DNA of 64,000 bases from Solimonas sp041659605 (GCA_041659605.1 JBAZXW010000003.1:62001-126000); one strand, 5' to 3'; shown: positions 1 through 8,967, counted from the first letter of the stretch. Notes: a model not told the origin generated them from the sequence alone. Made by a program: numbers and translations.

Positions 1-321
1 CAAGAGTTGCTCGTCCCCGGTGTCGAACAGTAGCTCGCTGTACAGGTAGAGCGTCGCAAGCGCAGGCACGGCGGCCAGCGTCCGGCCCAGTTCCTCGGCC
101 ACGACGCACAGGTCCAACCGCTGCCCCCCGAAGCCGCCGTAGGCCTCAGGCAAATGAGCGCCGAGAGCGCCAAGATCTGCCAACGCACTCCACAGGCTAC
201 CGTCGAAGCCCGCCGTTGCGCTCGCGAGGCGTCGTGCAACTTGGCGTGCGCCGCGTTCGTCCAGCAGACGCTGCAACTGCGTACGGAACGTCTCCTGCTC
301 GGCGGAAAAATCCAGGTTCAT
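1..321 (-). CDS. acyl-CoA dehydrogenase, N-terminal part (cut by window edge)
   Basis: Only the first 107 codons are inside the window; the gene continues past base 1. The protein begins MNLDFSAEQETFRTQL and carries LGAHLPEAYGG and VVAEELGRTLAAVP, the pattern of the helical N-terminal domain of FAD-dependent acyl-CoA dehydrogenases, which introduce the alpha,beta double bond in acyl-CoA thioesters. The catalytic-base region lies outside the window, so substrate class cannot be judged. The ATG lies just after the stop of the cupin gene, so the two form one operon reading away from the 802-896 promoter region. Confidence 0.85.
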   Translation of the reverse strand, partial: MNLDFSAEQETFRTQLQRLLDERGARQVARRLASATAGFDGSLWSALADLGALGAHLPEAYGGFGGQRLDLCVVAEELGRTLAAVPALATLYLYSELLFDTGDEQLL

Positions 322-327
322 TGAGCG

Positions 328-801
328 TCATCCCATCAGCACAGCGCCGAGGTCTTCAGCCGTGCGGACGGCAGCTGCCTGCTCAGCCGTCAGCCGCATC
401 AGCTTGGCAAACGACGCAACATTCAACTCGAAACTGGCGCCGGGCAGCTCGATCTCCAGCAGTCGGCCACGATCCTGCGAGGTCAGCACGACCAGGACGT
501 CAGCTGTTTCTCCTGCTGCTGTATGTGGAATATGCACGGTGCGATACGGCTCGTATGCAACGAGTCCGACTGGAAAGCGCGTGGAGTCGTAGCACCACGC
601 ACCACTCAGGGTGAAGGCGACCGCAGTGCAGTGATGCGTGTGTCGGGGATGCTGCGCGCCGGTCGCGAAGCGCTGGATATAGATCACTTGCCCAGACGCT
701 TCATCGACGTGCAGGATTTTCATGAAGTTGCCGTTGCCGTCGCCGATCCAGGGTCGCGACGCAGGATCGATGCGAAAGCTGCCATCGGCGAGTTGGGTCA
801 T
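328..801 (-). CDS. small cupin-domain protein
   Basis: 157 aa, single domain, no signal peptide, presumably cytoplasmic. The motif HPRHTHHCTAVAFTLSG (H51, H54, H56, H57) followed by a glycine-rich turn is the first metal-binding cupin motif. Spacing and the FTLSGAW ending resemble the 2,4'-dihydroxyacetophenone dioxygenase-like cupins; that is family resemblance, not proof of dioxygenase activity. It is the promoter-proximal gene of an operon with the acyl-CoA dehydrogenase and is divergent from the thiolase operon across an operator-like palindrome. A role in opening or modifying the cluster's substrate is possible but inferred. Confidence 0.75.
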   Translation of the reverse strand: MTQLADGSFRIDPASRPWIGDGNGNFMKILHVDEASGQVIYIQRFATGAQHPRHTHHCTAVAFTLSGAWCYDSTRFPVGLVAYEPYRTVHIPHTAAGETADVLVVLTSQDRGRLLEIELPGASFELNVASFAKLMRLTAEQAAAVRTAEDLGAVLMG

Positions 802-831
802 GGGAGGTCCTCCGAAATCGCAGTTGCATAG

Positions 832-864
832 TCGTTAGGCGCCTAATATATTACCGCCTAACGA
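832..864. promoter_or_regulatory. operator-like palindrome A, divergent promoter region
   Basis: Perfect 10-bp inverted repeat TCGTTAGGCG (832-841) and CGCCTAACGA (855-864), with a nested 12-bp palindrome TTAGGCGCCTAA at 835-846. It lies in the 95-bp gap between the divergent cupin and thiolase genes, about 30 bp from each start codon. The core recurs at 7941-7952 and 12315-12326, so it is read as the binding site of a shared regulator, probably TetR- or MarR-like (inference). Confidence 0.65.
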
Positions 865-896
865 TAAATGCAAACCCGCTTTCCGGAGCCAATGCC

Positions 897-2102
897 ATGA
901 CCGACGCCTTCATCCTCGACCACGTGCGCACGCCGCGCGGGCGAGGCAAATCCAGTGGCAGCCTGCATGGAGTCACCTCCGTCGAACTCGCCAGCCAAGT
1001 GCTGCGCGCGCTGCGCGATCGCAATGGCCTCGACACCGCGCTGGTCGAAGATGTCGTGCTCGGCGTCGTCGCGCCCATCGGCGAACAAGGCGCCAACCTC
1101 GGTCGTGTCGCCGCGCTCAACGCTGACTACGACGAACGTGTTCCCGGCGCACAGGTCAACCGCTTCTGCGCTTCGGGGTTGGAAGCCTGCAATCAGGCGG
1201 CGTCTCAGCTTCTAGCCGGTCAGTACGAGCTGACTGTGGGCGGCGGTGTGGAGAGTATGTCGCGCGTGCCAATGGGTGCGGATGGTGGCGCCTGGCCCGT
1301 CGATCCCGCAGTCGCGCACAAGTTGCACTTCGTGCCGCAGGGGGTGGGCGCCGATCTGATCGCCTCCCGCCATGGCTTCAGCCGCGGGGACGTCGACGCC
1401 TATGCCGTGGCAAGCCACCACCGCGCAGCAACGGCGTGGAACGAAGGTCGCTTTGCACGTTCGGTGGTGCCGGTGCGCGACGTGAACGGCGTCGCGCTGC
1501 TGGAGCGCGACGAGACCGTGCGCGACGACTGCAACCTCCAGTCGCTTGCAAAGCTGCCACCCTCGTTCTCCGGGCTCGGCGCGCTGGGTTTTGATGCGAT
1601 CGCGCTCAAGCGCTACCCCGAGATTGAACGGGTCACGCATGTGCACCATGCAGGCAACAGCTCCGGCATCGTCGACGGTGCCGCAGCAGTCCTGCTGGGA
1701 ACGCGCGAGGGCGCACGACGCACGGGCCTCAAGCCACGCGCCCGCATCCGTAGCTTTGCCTGTGTCGGCTCCGAGCCGACGATCATGCTCACCGGACCGA
1801 GCTTCGCCGCAGAAAAGGCCCTGCACCGCGCCGGAATGCGCCCGAACGACATCGACCTGTGGGAGCTGAACGAAGCCTTCGCCTCGGTCGTGCTGCGCTT
1901 CATGCAGGTTCTCGGGATTCCACACGATCGTATCAACGTCAACGGCGGAGCGATCGCGATGGGCCACCCGATGGGTGCGACCGGCGCGATGATTCTCGGC
2001 ACGCTGGTCGATGAGCTTGAGCGTCGCGAACTCTCCACCGGGCTCGCCACGTTGTGCGTCGGCGCCGGCATGGGTATCGCCACCATCGTCGAGCGCGTGT
2101 GA
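897..2102 (+). CDS. acetyl-CoA acetyltransferase (thiolase)
   Basis: 401 aa, the usual length for thiolases. The nucleophilic cysteine is C91 in NRFCASGLEACNQ; the C-terminal half has NEAFAS (about residue 324), GGAIAMGHPMGATGA with the active-site histidine, and the second cysteine in LCVGAGMG (about 387). It should cleave 3-ketoacyl-CoA with CoA in the last step of a beta-oxidation round. First gene of a plus-strand operon with the FadB-like enzyme (32-nt gap) and an SDR. The degradative direction is inferred from its neighbours. Confidence 0.92.
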   Translation: MTDAFILDHVRTPRGRGKSSGSLHGVTSVELASQVLRALRDRNGLDTALVEDVVLGVVAPIGEQGANLGRVAALNADYDERVPGAQVNRFCASGLEACNQAASQLLAGQYELTVGGGVESMSRVPMGADGGAWPVDPAVAHKLHFVPQGVGADLIASRHGFSRGDVDAYAVASHHRAATAWNEGRFARSVVPVRDVNGVALLERDETVRDDCNLQSLAKLPPSFSGLGALGFDAIALKRYPEIERVTHVHHAGNSSGIVDGAAAVLLGTREGARRTGLKPRARIRSFACVGSEPTIMLTGPSFAAEKALHRAGMRPNDIDLWELNEAFASVVLRFMQVLGIPHDRINVNGGAIAMGHPMGATGAMILGTLVDELERRELSTGLATLCVGAGMGIATIVERV

Positions 2103-2134
2103 TCTCTGCCCCGCCACTTCAAGGAAAACCGCAC

Positions 2135-4300
2135 ATGAACTCTGTAGTGACCTGTTCTGTGGACGCTACCGGCGTCGCCACTTTGACCATGGATTTGCCG
2201 GCGCGCGACGTGAACATCCTCAGCGCGGAGATGACCGACGCGCTATGTAGCGCGATCGCGCGCGTAATCGACGATCCTGTGGTCAAGGGTGTGATTCTGA
2301 CTTCGGCCAAGCGCGTGTTCATGGCCGGCGGCGACTTGGAACTGCTGTCGGCTCTCGACCTCGATGGCGACCCGCGCGCGGCGTATGCCGCGATCGGCCG
2401 TTTAACGGAACTGCTGCGGCGCCTGGAGACCAGTGGCAAGCCGACTGTAGCAGCCCTCACCGGCTCGGCCCTTGGCGGCGGACTCGAGGTCGCGCTGGGC
2501 TGTCATTACCGCATCGCCGCCGACGACCCCACGATCGAGTTCGGATTTCCGGAAGTTACGCTGGGACTGCTGCCAGGCGGCGGCGGCACACAACGGCTGC
2601 CGCGCCTGCTTGGCGCCGCCAAGGCTCTGCCCTTGCTGCTGGAAGGGACTCGGCTGACCCCTGCTGCGGCACTGGCTGCTGGCGTCGTCCATTGTGTCGT
2701 CACACGCGACGCAGTACTGACAGAAGCGCGCCGCTGGCTCGCGTCCGACGAGGCCAGCGCCGTACAGCCTTGGGACGCCCCCAACTACCGCCCGCCTGGC
2801 GGTACCGTCTGGAGTGCGCCTGGCAGCCAGCTGTTCTATGCCGCCAACGCACAGACCCATGCGCGCACAAGCGGCAACTATCCGGCGCAGCAGGCGATCC
2901 TGTCCTGTGTGTTCGAAGGCCTGCAGGTGCCGATCGAGACCGGTCAGCGCATCGAACTGTCGTACTTCGTCAAGCTGCTGCGCGACCAGACGTCGCGCAA
3001 CATGATTCGCGGTGTGTTTGGCAATCGCCAAGCCGCTGACAAGCTGGTGCGCCGCCCACCCGGCGTGGCGCGCGGCAAGGTAGCGAGGCTGGGCGTGCTC
3101 GGCGCGGGTCTGATGGGCAGCGGCATTGCACAGGTTGCCGCTAATGCCGGCATTCAGGTCGTGCTGATCGATCGCGATGAAACGCAGACCGAGGCGGGGC
3201 GCCAGCGCATTGCCACCGCGCTGACGCGCCGTGTTCAACGCGGTCAGCTGGCGGCGGCCGAGCAGGAAGCCATGATGGCGCGGATCACCGCGACCACCGA
3301 CTACGCGAAACTTGCGGATTGCGACTTCGTGGTCGAAGCGGTGTTCGAGGATCGCGCCATCAAGGCCGACGTCACCACGAAGGCCGAATTCGCTACGAGC
3401 GCGGGAACGATTATCGGTTCCAACACGTCCACACTGCCGATCACGGGACTTGCGCTCGCAGCACAGCGCCCGGCGCAGTTCATCGGTGTGCATTTTTTCT
3501 CGCCGGTCGAACGCATGCCGCTGGTCGAGGTCATCGTCGGCGAGGCCACGTCGGAAGAAACCTTGGCGCGGACATTGGATTTCGCGCGTCAGATCCGAAA
3601 GACGCCGATCGTCGTCAACGATGCGCCTGGGTTCTATACGAGCCGCACTTTCGGCACATTCCTCGCCGAAGGACTGTACCTGCTCCTTGATGGCGTTCAG
3701 CCTGCGCTGATCGAAAACGCGGCGCGTCTGGCTGGCATGCCGGTCGGGCCGTTGACCATCGCCGACGAAGTCGGCATTGACGTGAACTACCGAGTGATTC
3801 GCCAGTTCCAGCGGGACTTGGGCAGTGCATTCCAGCTGACCCGCGCCCACGAGGTGTCGATCCAAATGCATGAACTCGGCCGCCTGGGCCGCAAGACACG
3901 CGCCGGCTTTTTCGAGTACGCGGACGGCGGCAGCAAACGCCTGTGGCGCGACCTGGCAGAGCTGTATCCGGTTTCGTCGGAACAGCCCGCCCCCGGCGAC
4001 GTGCAAGAGCGCCTGTTGTCGATTCAGTCGATCGAAGCAATCCGCTGCCTCGAGGCGGGCGTGGTTGGCAGTGCTGCTGACGCCGATCTCGGCGCTCTGC
4101 TTGGCTGGGGATTCCCGGCGTATACAGGCGGACCACTCGCCTATGTGGATACGGTCGGAGCTGCGGTATTCCTGCAGCGTGCCGAGCGTCTGGCCGCGCG
4201 ACACGGTGAGCGGTTCGAGCCCCCACAGATGTTGCGCAGGCTGGCCGCCAGCGGCGGCCGCTTTCACGATACGCCGGAGAAGGTCGCAGCAGCGGCTTGA
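2135..4300 (+). CDS. FadB/FadJ-like enoyl-CoA hydratase / 3-hydroxyacyl-CoA dehydrogenase
   Basis: 721 aa from ATG 2135, which follows AAGGA at 2121; the open frame extends further upstream but overlaps the thiolase. Residues about 1-200 are a crotonase domain with both catalytic glutamates present (GGGLEVALGCHYR and FGFPEVTLG). The NAD-binding domain starts near 320 with GVLGAGLMGSGIAQ, followed by the dehydrogenase histidine in HFFSPVERMPLVEV and a C-terminal 3HCDH half. It should hydrate 2-enoyl-CoA and oxidise the 3-hydroxy product, feeding the thiolase upstream. The alpha-subunit/beta-subunit order is reversed relative to E. coli fadBA. Chain-length preference cannot be read. Confidence 0.92.
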   Translation: MNSVVTCSVDATGVATLTMDLPARDVNILSAEMTDALCSAIARVIDDPVVKGVILTSAKRVFMAGGDLELLSALDLDGDPRAAYAAIGRLTELLRRLETSGKPTVAALTGSALGGGLEVALGCHYRIAADDPTIEFGFPEVTLGLLPGGGGTQRLPRLLGAAKALPLLLEGTRLTPAAALAAGVVHCVVTRDAVLTEARRWLASDEASAVQPWDAPNYRPPGGTVWSAPGSQLFYAANAQTHARTSGNYPAQQAILSCVFEGLQVPIETGQRIELSYFVKLLRDQTSRNMIRGVFGNRQAADKLVRRPPGVARGKVARLGVLGAGLMGSGIAQVAANAGIQVVLIDRDETQTEAGRQRIATALTRRVQRGQLAAAEQEAMMARITATTDYAKLADCDFVVEAVFEDRAIKADVTTKAEFATSAGTIIGSNTSTLPITGLALAAQRPAQFIGVHFFSPVERMPLVEVIVGEATSEETLARTLDFARQIRKTPIVVNDAPGFYTSRTFGTFLAEGLYLLLDGVQPALIENAARLAGMPVGPLTIADEVGIDVNYRVIRQFQRDLGSAFQLTRAHEVSIQMHELGRLGRKTRAGFFEYADGGSKRLWRDLAELYPVSSEQPAPGDVQERLLSIQSIEAIRCLEAGVVGSAADADLGALLGWGFPAYTGGPLAYVDTVGAAVFLQRAERLAARHGERFEPPQMLRRLAASGGRFHDTPEKVAAAA

Positions 4301-4310
4301 GGACGTGGCC

Positions 4311-5138
4311 ATGAATCAACCGCTGCATGGACGCGTCGCGCTCGTTACCGGTGGAGCGCGCGGGATCGGTGCTGCGACCGCACTTCGGCTCGCGGCGGGC
4401 GGCGCGGCCGTCGTCGTCACCGACGTCGATGGAGTTCCATTGCATGAGACCGTGGCAGCGATCCGAGCCAGCGGCGCTGATGCACACGCTGTATGTGGTG
4501 ACCTGACTCTGCCGGATTTTCCAGACAACTTGGTGGCGAATGTGCTGGCGCGGTACGGAGATCTGCACATCATTGTGAACGCGGCGGGCTACCTCTGGCC
4601 CCAGGCGATTCACCGCATGAGCGACGAGCAGTTCCTGGCGCTGCAAGACATCCACGTCACTGCGCCATTCCGCTTGTTGCGCAGTGCTGGCCTCCATTTC
4701 CGCGAAGCGGTGGTGCGCGAACGCGCGGTGGGGGCCACCGTCATGCGAAAAGTCGTAAACGTATCTGCCTTGGGCGCTGTTTCGGGTCTGCCCATGTCCG
4801 TGAATTACTGCAGCGCCAAGGCGGCCGTGATCGGCATGACGCTCGCGTTGGCCAAGGAGTGGGGGCCACTGCACGTCAACGTGAACTGCGTGGCCTTCGG
4901 CCTGATACAGACGCGCCTGACTGACCCGCGGGTTGCCGAGCACCCAGTGCTCGATATCGCGGGTCGCGAAGTCAACATTGGCAAGATCGGCCTGCAGGTG
5001 TCCGAGATTGCACGAACCATCCCGCTGGGCAGGCCCGGGACAGTAGAGGAGGCGGCGGGCGCCATCTACCTGCTGTGCTTGCCGGAGTCCGACTACATTA
5101 CCGGTGACGTGTTGCTCGCGAGTGGTGGGCTCCGCTGA
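4311..5138 (+). CDS. SDR-family oxidoreductase
   Basis: 275 aa classical short-chain dehydrogenase. TGGARGIGAAT near the N-terminus binds the cofactor, NAAG follows strand 4, and NYCSAK supplies the catalytic Tyr and Lys. The D after strand 2 (TDVDG) favours NAD over NADP. ATG 4311 lies 10 nt after the FadB-like stop, so it is the third gene of the thiolase operon. It probably oxidises a hydroxy intermediate of the cluster's substrate; the substrate is unknown. Confidence 0.85.
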   Translation: MNQPLHGRVALVTGGARGIGAATALRLAAGGAAVVVTDVDGVPLHETVAAIRASGADAHAVCGDLTLPDFPDNLVANVLARYGDLHIIVNAAGYLWPQAIHRMSDEQFLALQDIHVTAPFRLLRSAGLHFREAVVRERAVGATVMRKVVNVSALGAVSGLPMSVNYCSAKAAVIGMTLALAKEWGPLHVNVNCVAFGLIQTRLTDPRVAEHPVLDIAGREVNIGKIGLQVSEIARTIPLGRPGTVEEAAGAIYLLCLPESDYITGDVLLASGGLR

Positions 5139-5178
5139 ATTCGATACAAGCCTGGATTGTTCATCAGAGTGAGCGCGT

Positions 5179-7068
5179 TCAGCCGGCGAGCGCGACTTCG
5201 ACCTGCAATGTGACCGGCAGCGCTTGCAATGCGGAGCGGATTGTTGGCGCTGCCAGATCTGCGGTCGCGCCGGTCACGCGCAGGTGCACCGTCAGGCCTA
5301 AAAGAGAGTCGTGGCGCGCACTGCACGCGAATTGAATCGCGTCGAGGCCGAGCGTCCGTAGACGCAACTCCACGACGGTGACCGCCGCGATCCGGCGCAG
5401 TGCCAGCTTGTCGGTCTTGCCCACAGCTGTTGTCGGCATCTGCGGCAGTATCGTGACCTCGTCCGGGACCGCTGCGCGCTCGGTGACGTGCGTACGGCAC
5501 CATGCCAGTAGCGCTTCGGAATCGGAGGTTGCGCCCTCGCGCAGAACAACGAACACCGTCGGGCGCTCGCCGGCATAGGCGTCGGGCTTGCCGACAGCCG
5601 CCGCCAGCAACACATCCGGGTGCGCGGCGAGCGGTTCCTCGATCAGCTGCGGATCGATGTTGTGCCCGCCTCGGATGATCAGGTCCTTGGCTCGCCCGGA
5701 CAGCCAGACGTAGCCGTCAGCGTCCTGATGGCCAAGATCACCGGTATTGAGCCAGCCGTCCCCTATCAAAAGCTCGCGGTTCTTTTCCGCCTCGACGTAG
5801 CCGGGCGTAACGCAGGGGCCACGCACCAGCAAAGTGCCGGGCTCGCCGGACGCGCAATCCGCCAAGATGCGGCCACACGCATCGAGACGCGCAATTTTCA
5901 GCTCGTGATAGGGCAGTCGCAGACCGATTGAACCTGCCCGGCGCTCGCCAGCCGGTGGGTTGATTGCGACCGCGCAGGTCGCTTCGGTGAGGCCGTAGCC
6001 CTCGACGACGGGCACACCCGCGTGTAGTTCGATCGCGCGATGCAGCGCCGGGCTAAGCGCCGCGCCCCCACTGCCGAGCAAGCGCAGGCGTGACAAGTCA
6101 TGGCCGGTAATGGGCTGCTCGATCAACGTGGCCAGCACCGTCGGCACGAGATTCGCGATCGTCACCCCATGACGCTCCACGATGCTCCAGAACTCGGCGG
6201 CCAGCTCGCGTGCACGAAAGCCGCGCGGACCGGCAATGAGCACGCTCGCACCCGCGCTGATCGCTGAGAGAGTCGTTGCGACGACCGCATTGACGTGGAA
6301 CAGCGGCAATGCCAAACAGTAGATGTCGTCGGCAGTTGCCGCAGTAACCCGCTGACACAGCCAGGCGTTGAGCACCTGGTTGCGATGGGTATGGCGCGCC
6401 AGCTTTGGCACACCAGTCGTCCCTCCGGTGTGGAACAGCGCGGCAATTTCTTCGCCGCCGGCCGGCGGCCCACCGCAGATCGCGTCGGCGCGCTCGGCGG
6501 CGCAGGCCGTGTCGAACGCCAGGACACGCGCGGCAATCTGCGGGGCCGGGTGACGCCGCGGGCCCACGAGCAGCAGCACGCGGATCGCGGCTGCGTCACA
6601 GATAGCCGGCAGTCGCGTCCACAAGTCGGGATCGACCACGTCGCCGGGTGCGACCAGAATGTCGCTGCCGGACACGCGCAGGATGGCGGCGATGTGCTCC
6701 GTCGCGAGCGCGCTGTTGATGCCGTTGACGACGCCCACCGCACTGGCGCCGAGCACCGTTAGCAGTGTCTCCGGCAGGTTGGGCAACAGGTGCGACACGC
6801 GGGCCTGGCCGCCACCCGCGAGGCGCCGAAACAGGTTGGCGGCCTGATTCAGGCGCAGCACGAACTCCCCATAGCTCAGGACCTGCGGTGTGTCGGCAAT
6901 CCTGCCGTTGGGCAGGTTGATGACGAGCGGCCGATCGGAAGCACGCTGCGCGGCCGCGATCACCATTTCATAGGTGCCGCGCGGCAACATCTGCTGCTGC
7001 AGGGGGATCTGCTCCAGTGCCGAGATGTCAGCGAGACTCCCGACTGGACGAGTGCGAGTCAATTCCAT
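5179..7068 (-). CDS. acyl-CoA synthetase (AMP-binding family)
   Basis: About 629 aa. It has the AMP-binding P-loop FHTGGTTGVPKLARHTH, the adenylation motif VEGYGLTEATC, the hinge region NTGDLG...DGYVWLSGRAKDLIIRGG and a C-terminal catalytic Lys region PTTAVGKTDKLALRR. It activates a carboxylic acid to its CoA thioester with ATP. About 70 residues follow the usual C-terminus, an extension of unknown role. ATG 7068 overlaps the TGA of the MaoC gene (TGATG); an in-frame GTG lies one codon upstream. Last gene of the minus-strand operon starting at 7909. Confidence 0.88.
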   Translation of the reverse strand: MELTRTRPVGSLADISALEQIPLQQQMLPRGTYEMVIAAAQRASDRPLVINLPNGRIADTPQVLSYGEFVLRLNQAANLFRRLAGGGQARVSHLLPNLPETLLTVLGASAVGVVNGINSALATEHIAAILRVSGSDILVAPGDVVDPDLWTRLPAICDAAAIRVLLLVGPRRHPAPQIAARVLAFDTACAAERADAICGGPPAGGEEIAALFHTGGTTGVPKLARHTHRNQVLNAWLCQRVTAATADDIYCLALPLFHVNAVVATTLSAISAGASVLIAGPRGFRARELAAEFWSIVERHGVTIANLVPTVLATLIEQPITGHDLSRLRLLGSGGAALSPALHRAIELHAGVPVVEGYGLTEATCAVAINPPAGERRAGSIGLRLPYHELKIARLDACGRILADCASGEPGTLLVRGPCVTPGYVEAEKNRELLIGDGWLNTGDLGHQDADGYVWLSGRAKDLIIRGGHNIDPQLIEEPLAAHPDVLLAAAVGKPDAYAGERPTVFVVLREGATSDSEALLAWCRTHVTERAAVPDEVTILPQMPTTAVGKTDKLALRRIAAVTVVELRLRTLGLDAIQFACSARHDSLLGLTVHLRVTGATADLAAPTIRSALQALPVTLQVEVALAG

Positions 7069-7466
7069 CACACGCCCCCGATCTGCAAGGTCGCCTCGCC
7101 CGCTGCCACCAGCGTGCCATCCTGCCGGCGCGCGGTGATGTCCAGTTCAATCGTGTCGGCGCAGCGCGCCCGCACCACGGCCTGGCATGTGATGACATCA
7201 CCGACGTGGGTCATCTCCAGAAATCGCACGCGCCAGGCTCTCAGGTGCTCGGGGTGAAACACGTTGGTGAGCAGCCGAGCGAGATAGGCCATTACCAGCA
7301 TCCCGTGTGCGATAACATCGTCGAGGCCAGCCGAACGCGCGAAGTCGCTGTCGACGTGCAGCGGATTGTGGTCGCCGGAACCGCCGCAATACAGCGCCAG
7401 CGTATGGCGCGAGATCGCGGGCAGAACCAGTTCCGGCAGAGCCTGCCCCGGCTGTAGCGTGCTCAT
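7068..7466 (-). CDS. MaoC-like hydratase, catalytic subunit
   Basis: 132 aa single hot-dog domain. The hydratase 2 motif is intact: YCGGSGDHNPLHVDSDFA, with D32 and H37 as the expected catalytic pair. Such enzymes hydrate 2-enoyl-CoA to the (R)-3-hydroxyacyl-CoA. Four-base overlap with the upstream MaoC_N-type gene and with the ligase start downstream argues for translational coupling. Paired half-size subunits of this type work as heteromers in steroid side-chain degradation (ChsH1/ChsH2-like) and in mycobacterial HadAB; pairing here is inferred from adjacency. Confidence 0.85.
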   Translation of the reverse strand: MSTLQPGQALPELVLPAISRHTLALYCGGSGDHNPLHVDSDFARSAGLDDVIAHGMLVMAYLARLLTNVFHPEHLRAWRVRFLEMTHVGDVITCQAVVRARCADTIELDITARRQDGTLVAAGEATLQIGGV

Positions 7467-7909
7467 GCGGTCTCGCCCCTACGTACGACGATCGTCTGCC
7501 GGCTCGTGCAGACCAGCACGCCGTCAGGATTCCGGTATTCGACCTCCAGTTGAACGAAAGTCAGTGCGCCGTTCTTCTTCTGGAGGATTTCGGTGATGCG
7601 CTTTTGTCCGTACAGTTGATCGCCGGCGCAAATTGGCGCGTGGTACTCGAGCGCCTGCTCCGCGTGCAGGATCGCGCCCGGGTCCACGCCAATCAGTGCG
7701 ATGTAATCGTCTGGGCACGGTTCGGCCGCGATGCCAAGGAGGGTCGGCGGTACGAGTACGTCACGATAGCCGGCAGCCTTGGCGGTCTCAGCATCTGTAA
7801 ACAGCGCGCCGCGCTCTCCAATTGCTTTGGCGAACAGGCTGACGCGGCCTGGCTCGATCGCCCAAGTGAAAGGAGCGAAGGCATGACCGACCAGCGTGGG
7901 ATCAACCAT
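7463..7909 (-). CDS. MaoC N-terminal-type hydratase, partner subunit
   Basis: 148 aa, FAS1-like dehydratase/MaoC_dehydrat_N type: it begins with VGHAFAPFTWAIEPGRV and contains ALFTDAETAKAAGYRDVLVPPT. It lacks the D-x-N-P-x-H catalytic motif of its neighbour, as non-catalytic partner subunits do. It overlaps the catalytic subunit gene by 4 nt. First gene of an operon transcribed leftward from the 7910-8000 region, which holds operator-like site B. It probably positions the acyl-CoA for the neighbouring subunit. Confidence 0.8.
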   Translation of the reverse strand: MVDPTLVGHAFAPFTWAIEPGRVSLFAKAIGERGALFTDAETAKAAGYRDVLVPPTLLGIAAEPCPDDYIALIGVDPGAILHAEQALEYHAPICAGDQLYGQKRITEILQKKNGALTFVQLEVEYRNPDGVLVCTSRQTIVVRRGETA

Positions 7910-7935
7910 GGAATCTCCGTGGATATGACTTGACA

Positions 7936-7957
7936 GATGATACGGTACCTAATCATC
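7936..7957. promoter_or_regulatory. operator-like palindrome B
   Basis: 22-bp imperfect palindrome centred on GGTACC between the divergent MaoC operon and the crotonase gene. Its halves match with two mismatches. The reverse complement contains TTAGGTACCGTA (7941-7952), matching TTAGGCGCCGTA at 12315-12326 and TTAGGCGCCTAA at 835-846. Interpreted as a shared repressor site. Confidence 0.6.
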
Positions 7958-8000
7958 ATCATCCATGCAATAAGGCACGGCACGTCTCGGAGCAGCACGA

Positions 8001-8963
8001 ATGAATGACACCCTTAACTCCGCCCAGTTTCAGACTCTGATCTACGAGCGGCCGGCTGCCGCGGTTGCGCGCATCGTCCAGAACCGGCCGAAGCAGAGAA
8101 ATGCGCAAGACCTGCAGATGACCTACGAACTGCGCGACGCATTCGACCGCGCAAATGCCGATACCGAGGTCAAGGTCATCATCCTTGCGGGTGCTGACCC
8201 ACATTTCTCCGCAGGTCACGATTTGCAGGGCGACAGCGGCAAGACGCTGGCCGACTACCGGATCGCGGGCACGTGGGCCGAGTTCGACAAACCAGGTGCC
8301 GAGGGCATGTGGTCGCGCGAGAAGGAGATCTATCTCGACATGACCGAACGCCTTCGGAACATCGGCAAGCCGACGATCGCGCAGGTTCAAGGTCGTTGCG
8401 CGGCCGGTGGGCTAATGCTGGCGTGGGCCTGTGATCTGATTGTCGCGGCAGATGACGCGGCTTTCATTGACCCGGTCGTGGACATCGGCATCGCCGGCGT
8501 TGAGTATTTCGCCCACCCGTTCGAGTTGGGCGTGCGTAAGGCCAAGGAACTGCTGTTCACTGCCTCGACATTCTCCGCGGCCGAGGCGCATCGCCTGGGC
8601 ATGGTGAATAGCGTCGTGCCTCGCGCCGAGTTGGCCGATTTCGTGTTGGCTCTTGCGACGCGAATTGCGGCCAAACCGTCGTTTGCCCTCAAGCTCGTCA
8701 AGGAGGCCGTCAACGGTGCCCAGGACGCGATGGGCCGCCGCGCGGGCATGCAGCAGGCTTTTGCGTTGCATCAGCTGTGCCACGCACACAACCGCGACCA
8801 GTTCGGCGTTGTCATCGACCCGCGTGGCCTGCCCGAGCCGCTGCGCTCGCATGTGATTGGGCGAATTGCCAGCGAACTGCCCGAGCCGCAGCGCAGCCGT
8901 GCGCTCGCCAATCTGGGCCTCTCCAGCGAAGCTCATGCCGTGACAGCCGGTCGGCCGGACTGA
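8001..8963 (+). CDS. crotonase-superfamily protein lacking the canonical glutamates
   Basis: 320 aa enoyl-CoA hydratase/isomerase-fold protein. The oxyanion-hole motif HFSAGHDLQG and the CAAGGLMLAWACDLIVAADD helix are clear. At the two positions where crotonases carry catalytic Glu, this protein has Met (AGGLMLAWACD) and Val (DPVVDIG). A long insert with several aromatics follows the HDLQG motif. It belongs to an enoyl-CoA hydratase-like group common in Actinobacteria (GVEYFAHP motif) whose reaction is not generally established. Simple hydration is therefore doubtful; isomerisation, hydrolysis or C-C cleavage are alternatives. First gene of the rightward operon, 4 nt before the second ligase. 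Confidence 0.8.
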   Translation: MNDTLNSAQFQTLIYERPAAAVARIVQNRPKQRNAQDLQMTYELRDAFDRANADTEVKVIILAGADPHFSAGHDLQGDSGKTLADYRIAGTWAEFDKPGAEGMWSREKEIYLDMTERLRNIGKPTIAQVQGRCAAGGLMLAWACDLIVAADDAAFIDPVVDIGIAGVEYFAHPFELGVRKAKELLFTASTFSAAEAHRLGMVNSVVPRAELADFVLALATRIAAKPSFALKLVKEAVNGAQDAMGRRAGMQQAFALHQLCHAHNRDQFGVVIDPRGLPEPLRSHVIGRIASELPEPQRSRALANLGLSSEAHAVTAGRPD

Positions 8964-8967
8964 CCCT

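Noticed and set aside
2402..4312. 636-residue minus-strand ORF over the FadB-like gene
   Set aside because: The plus frame has crotonase and 3HCDH motifs in order; the minus frame has none.
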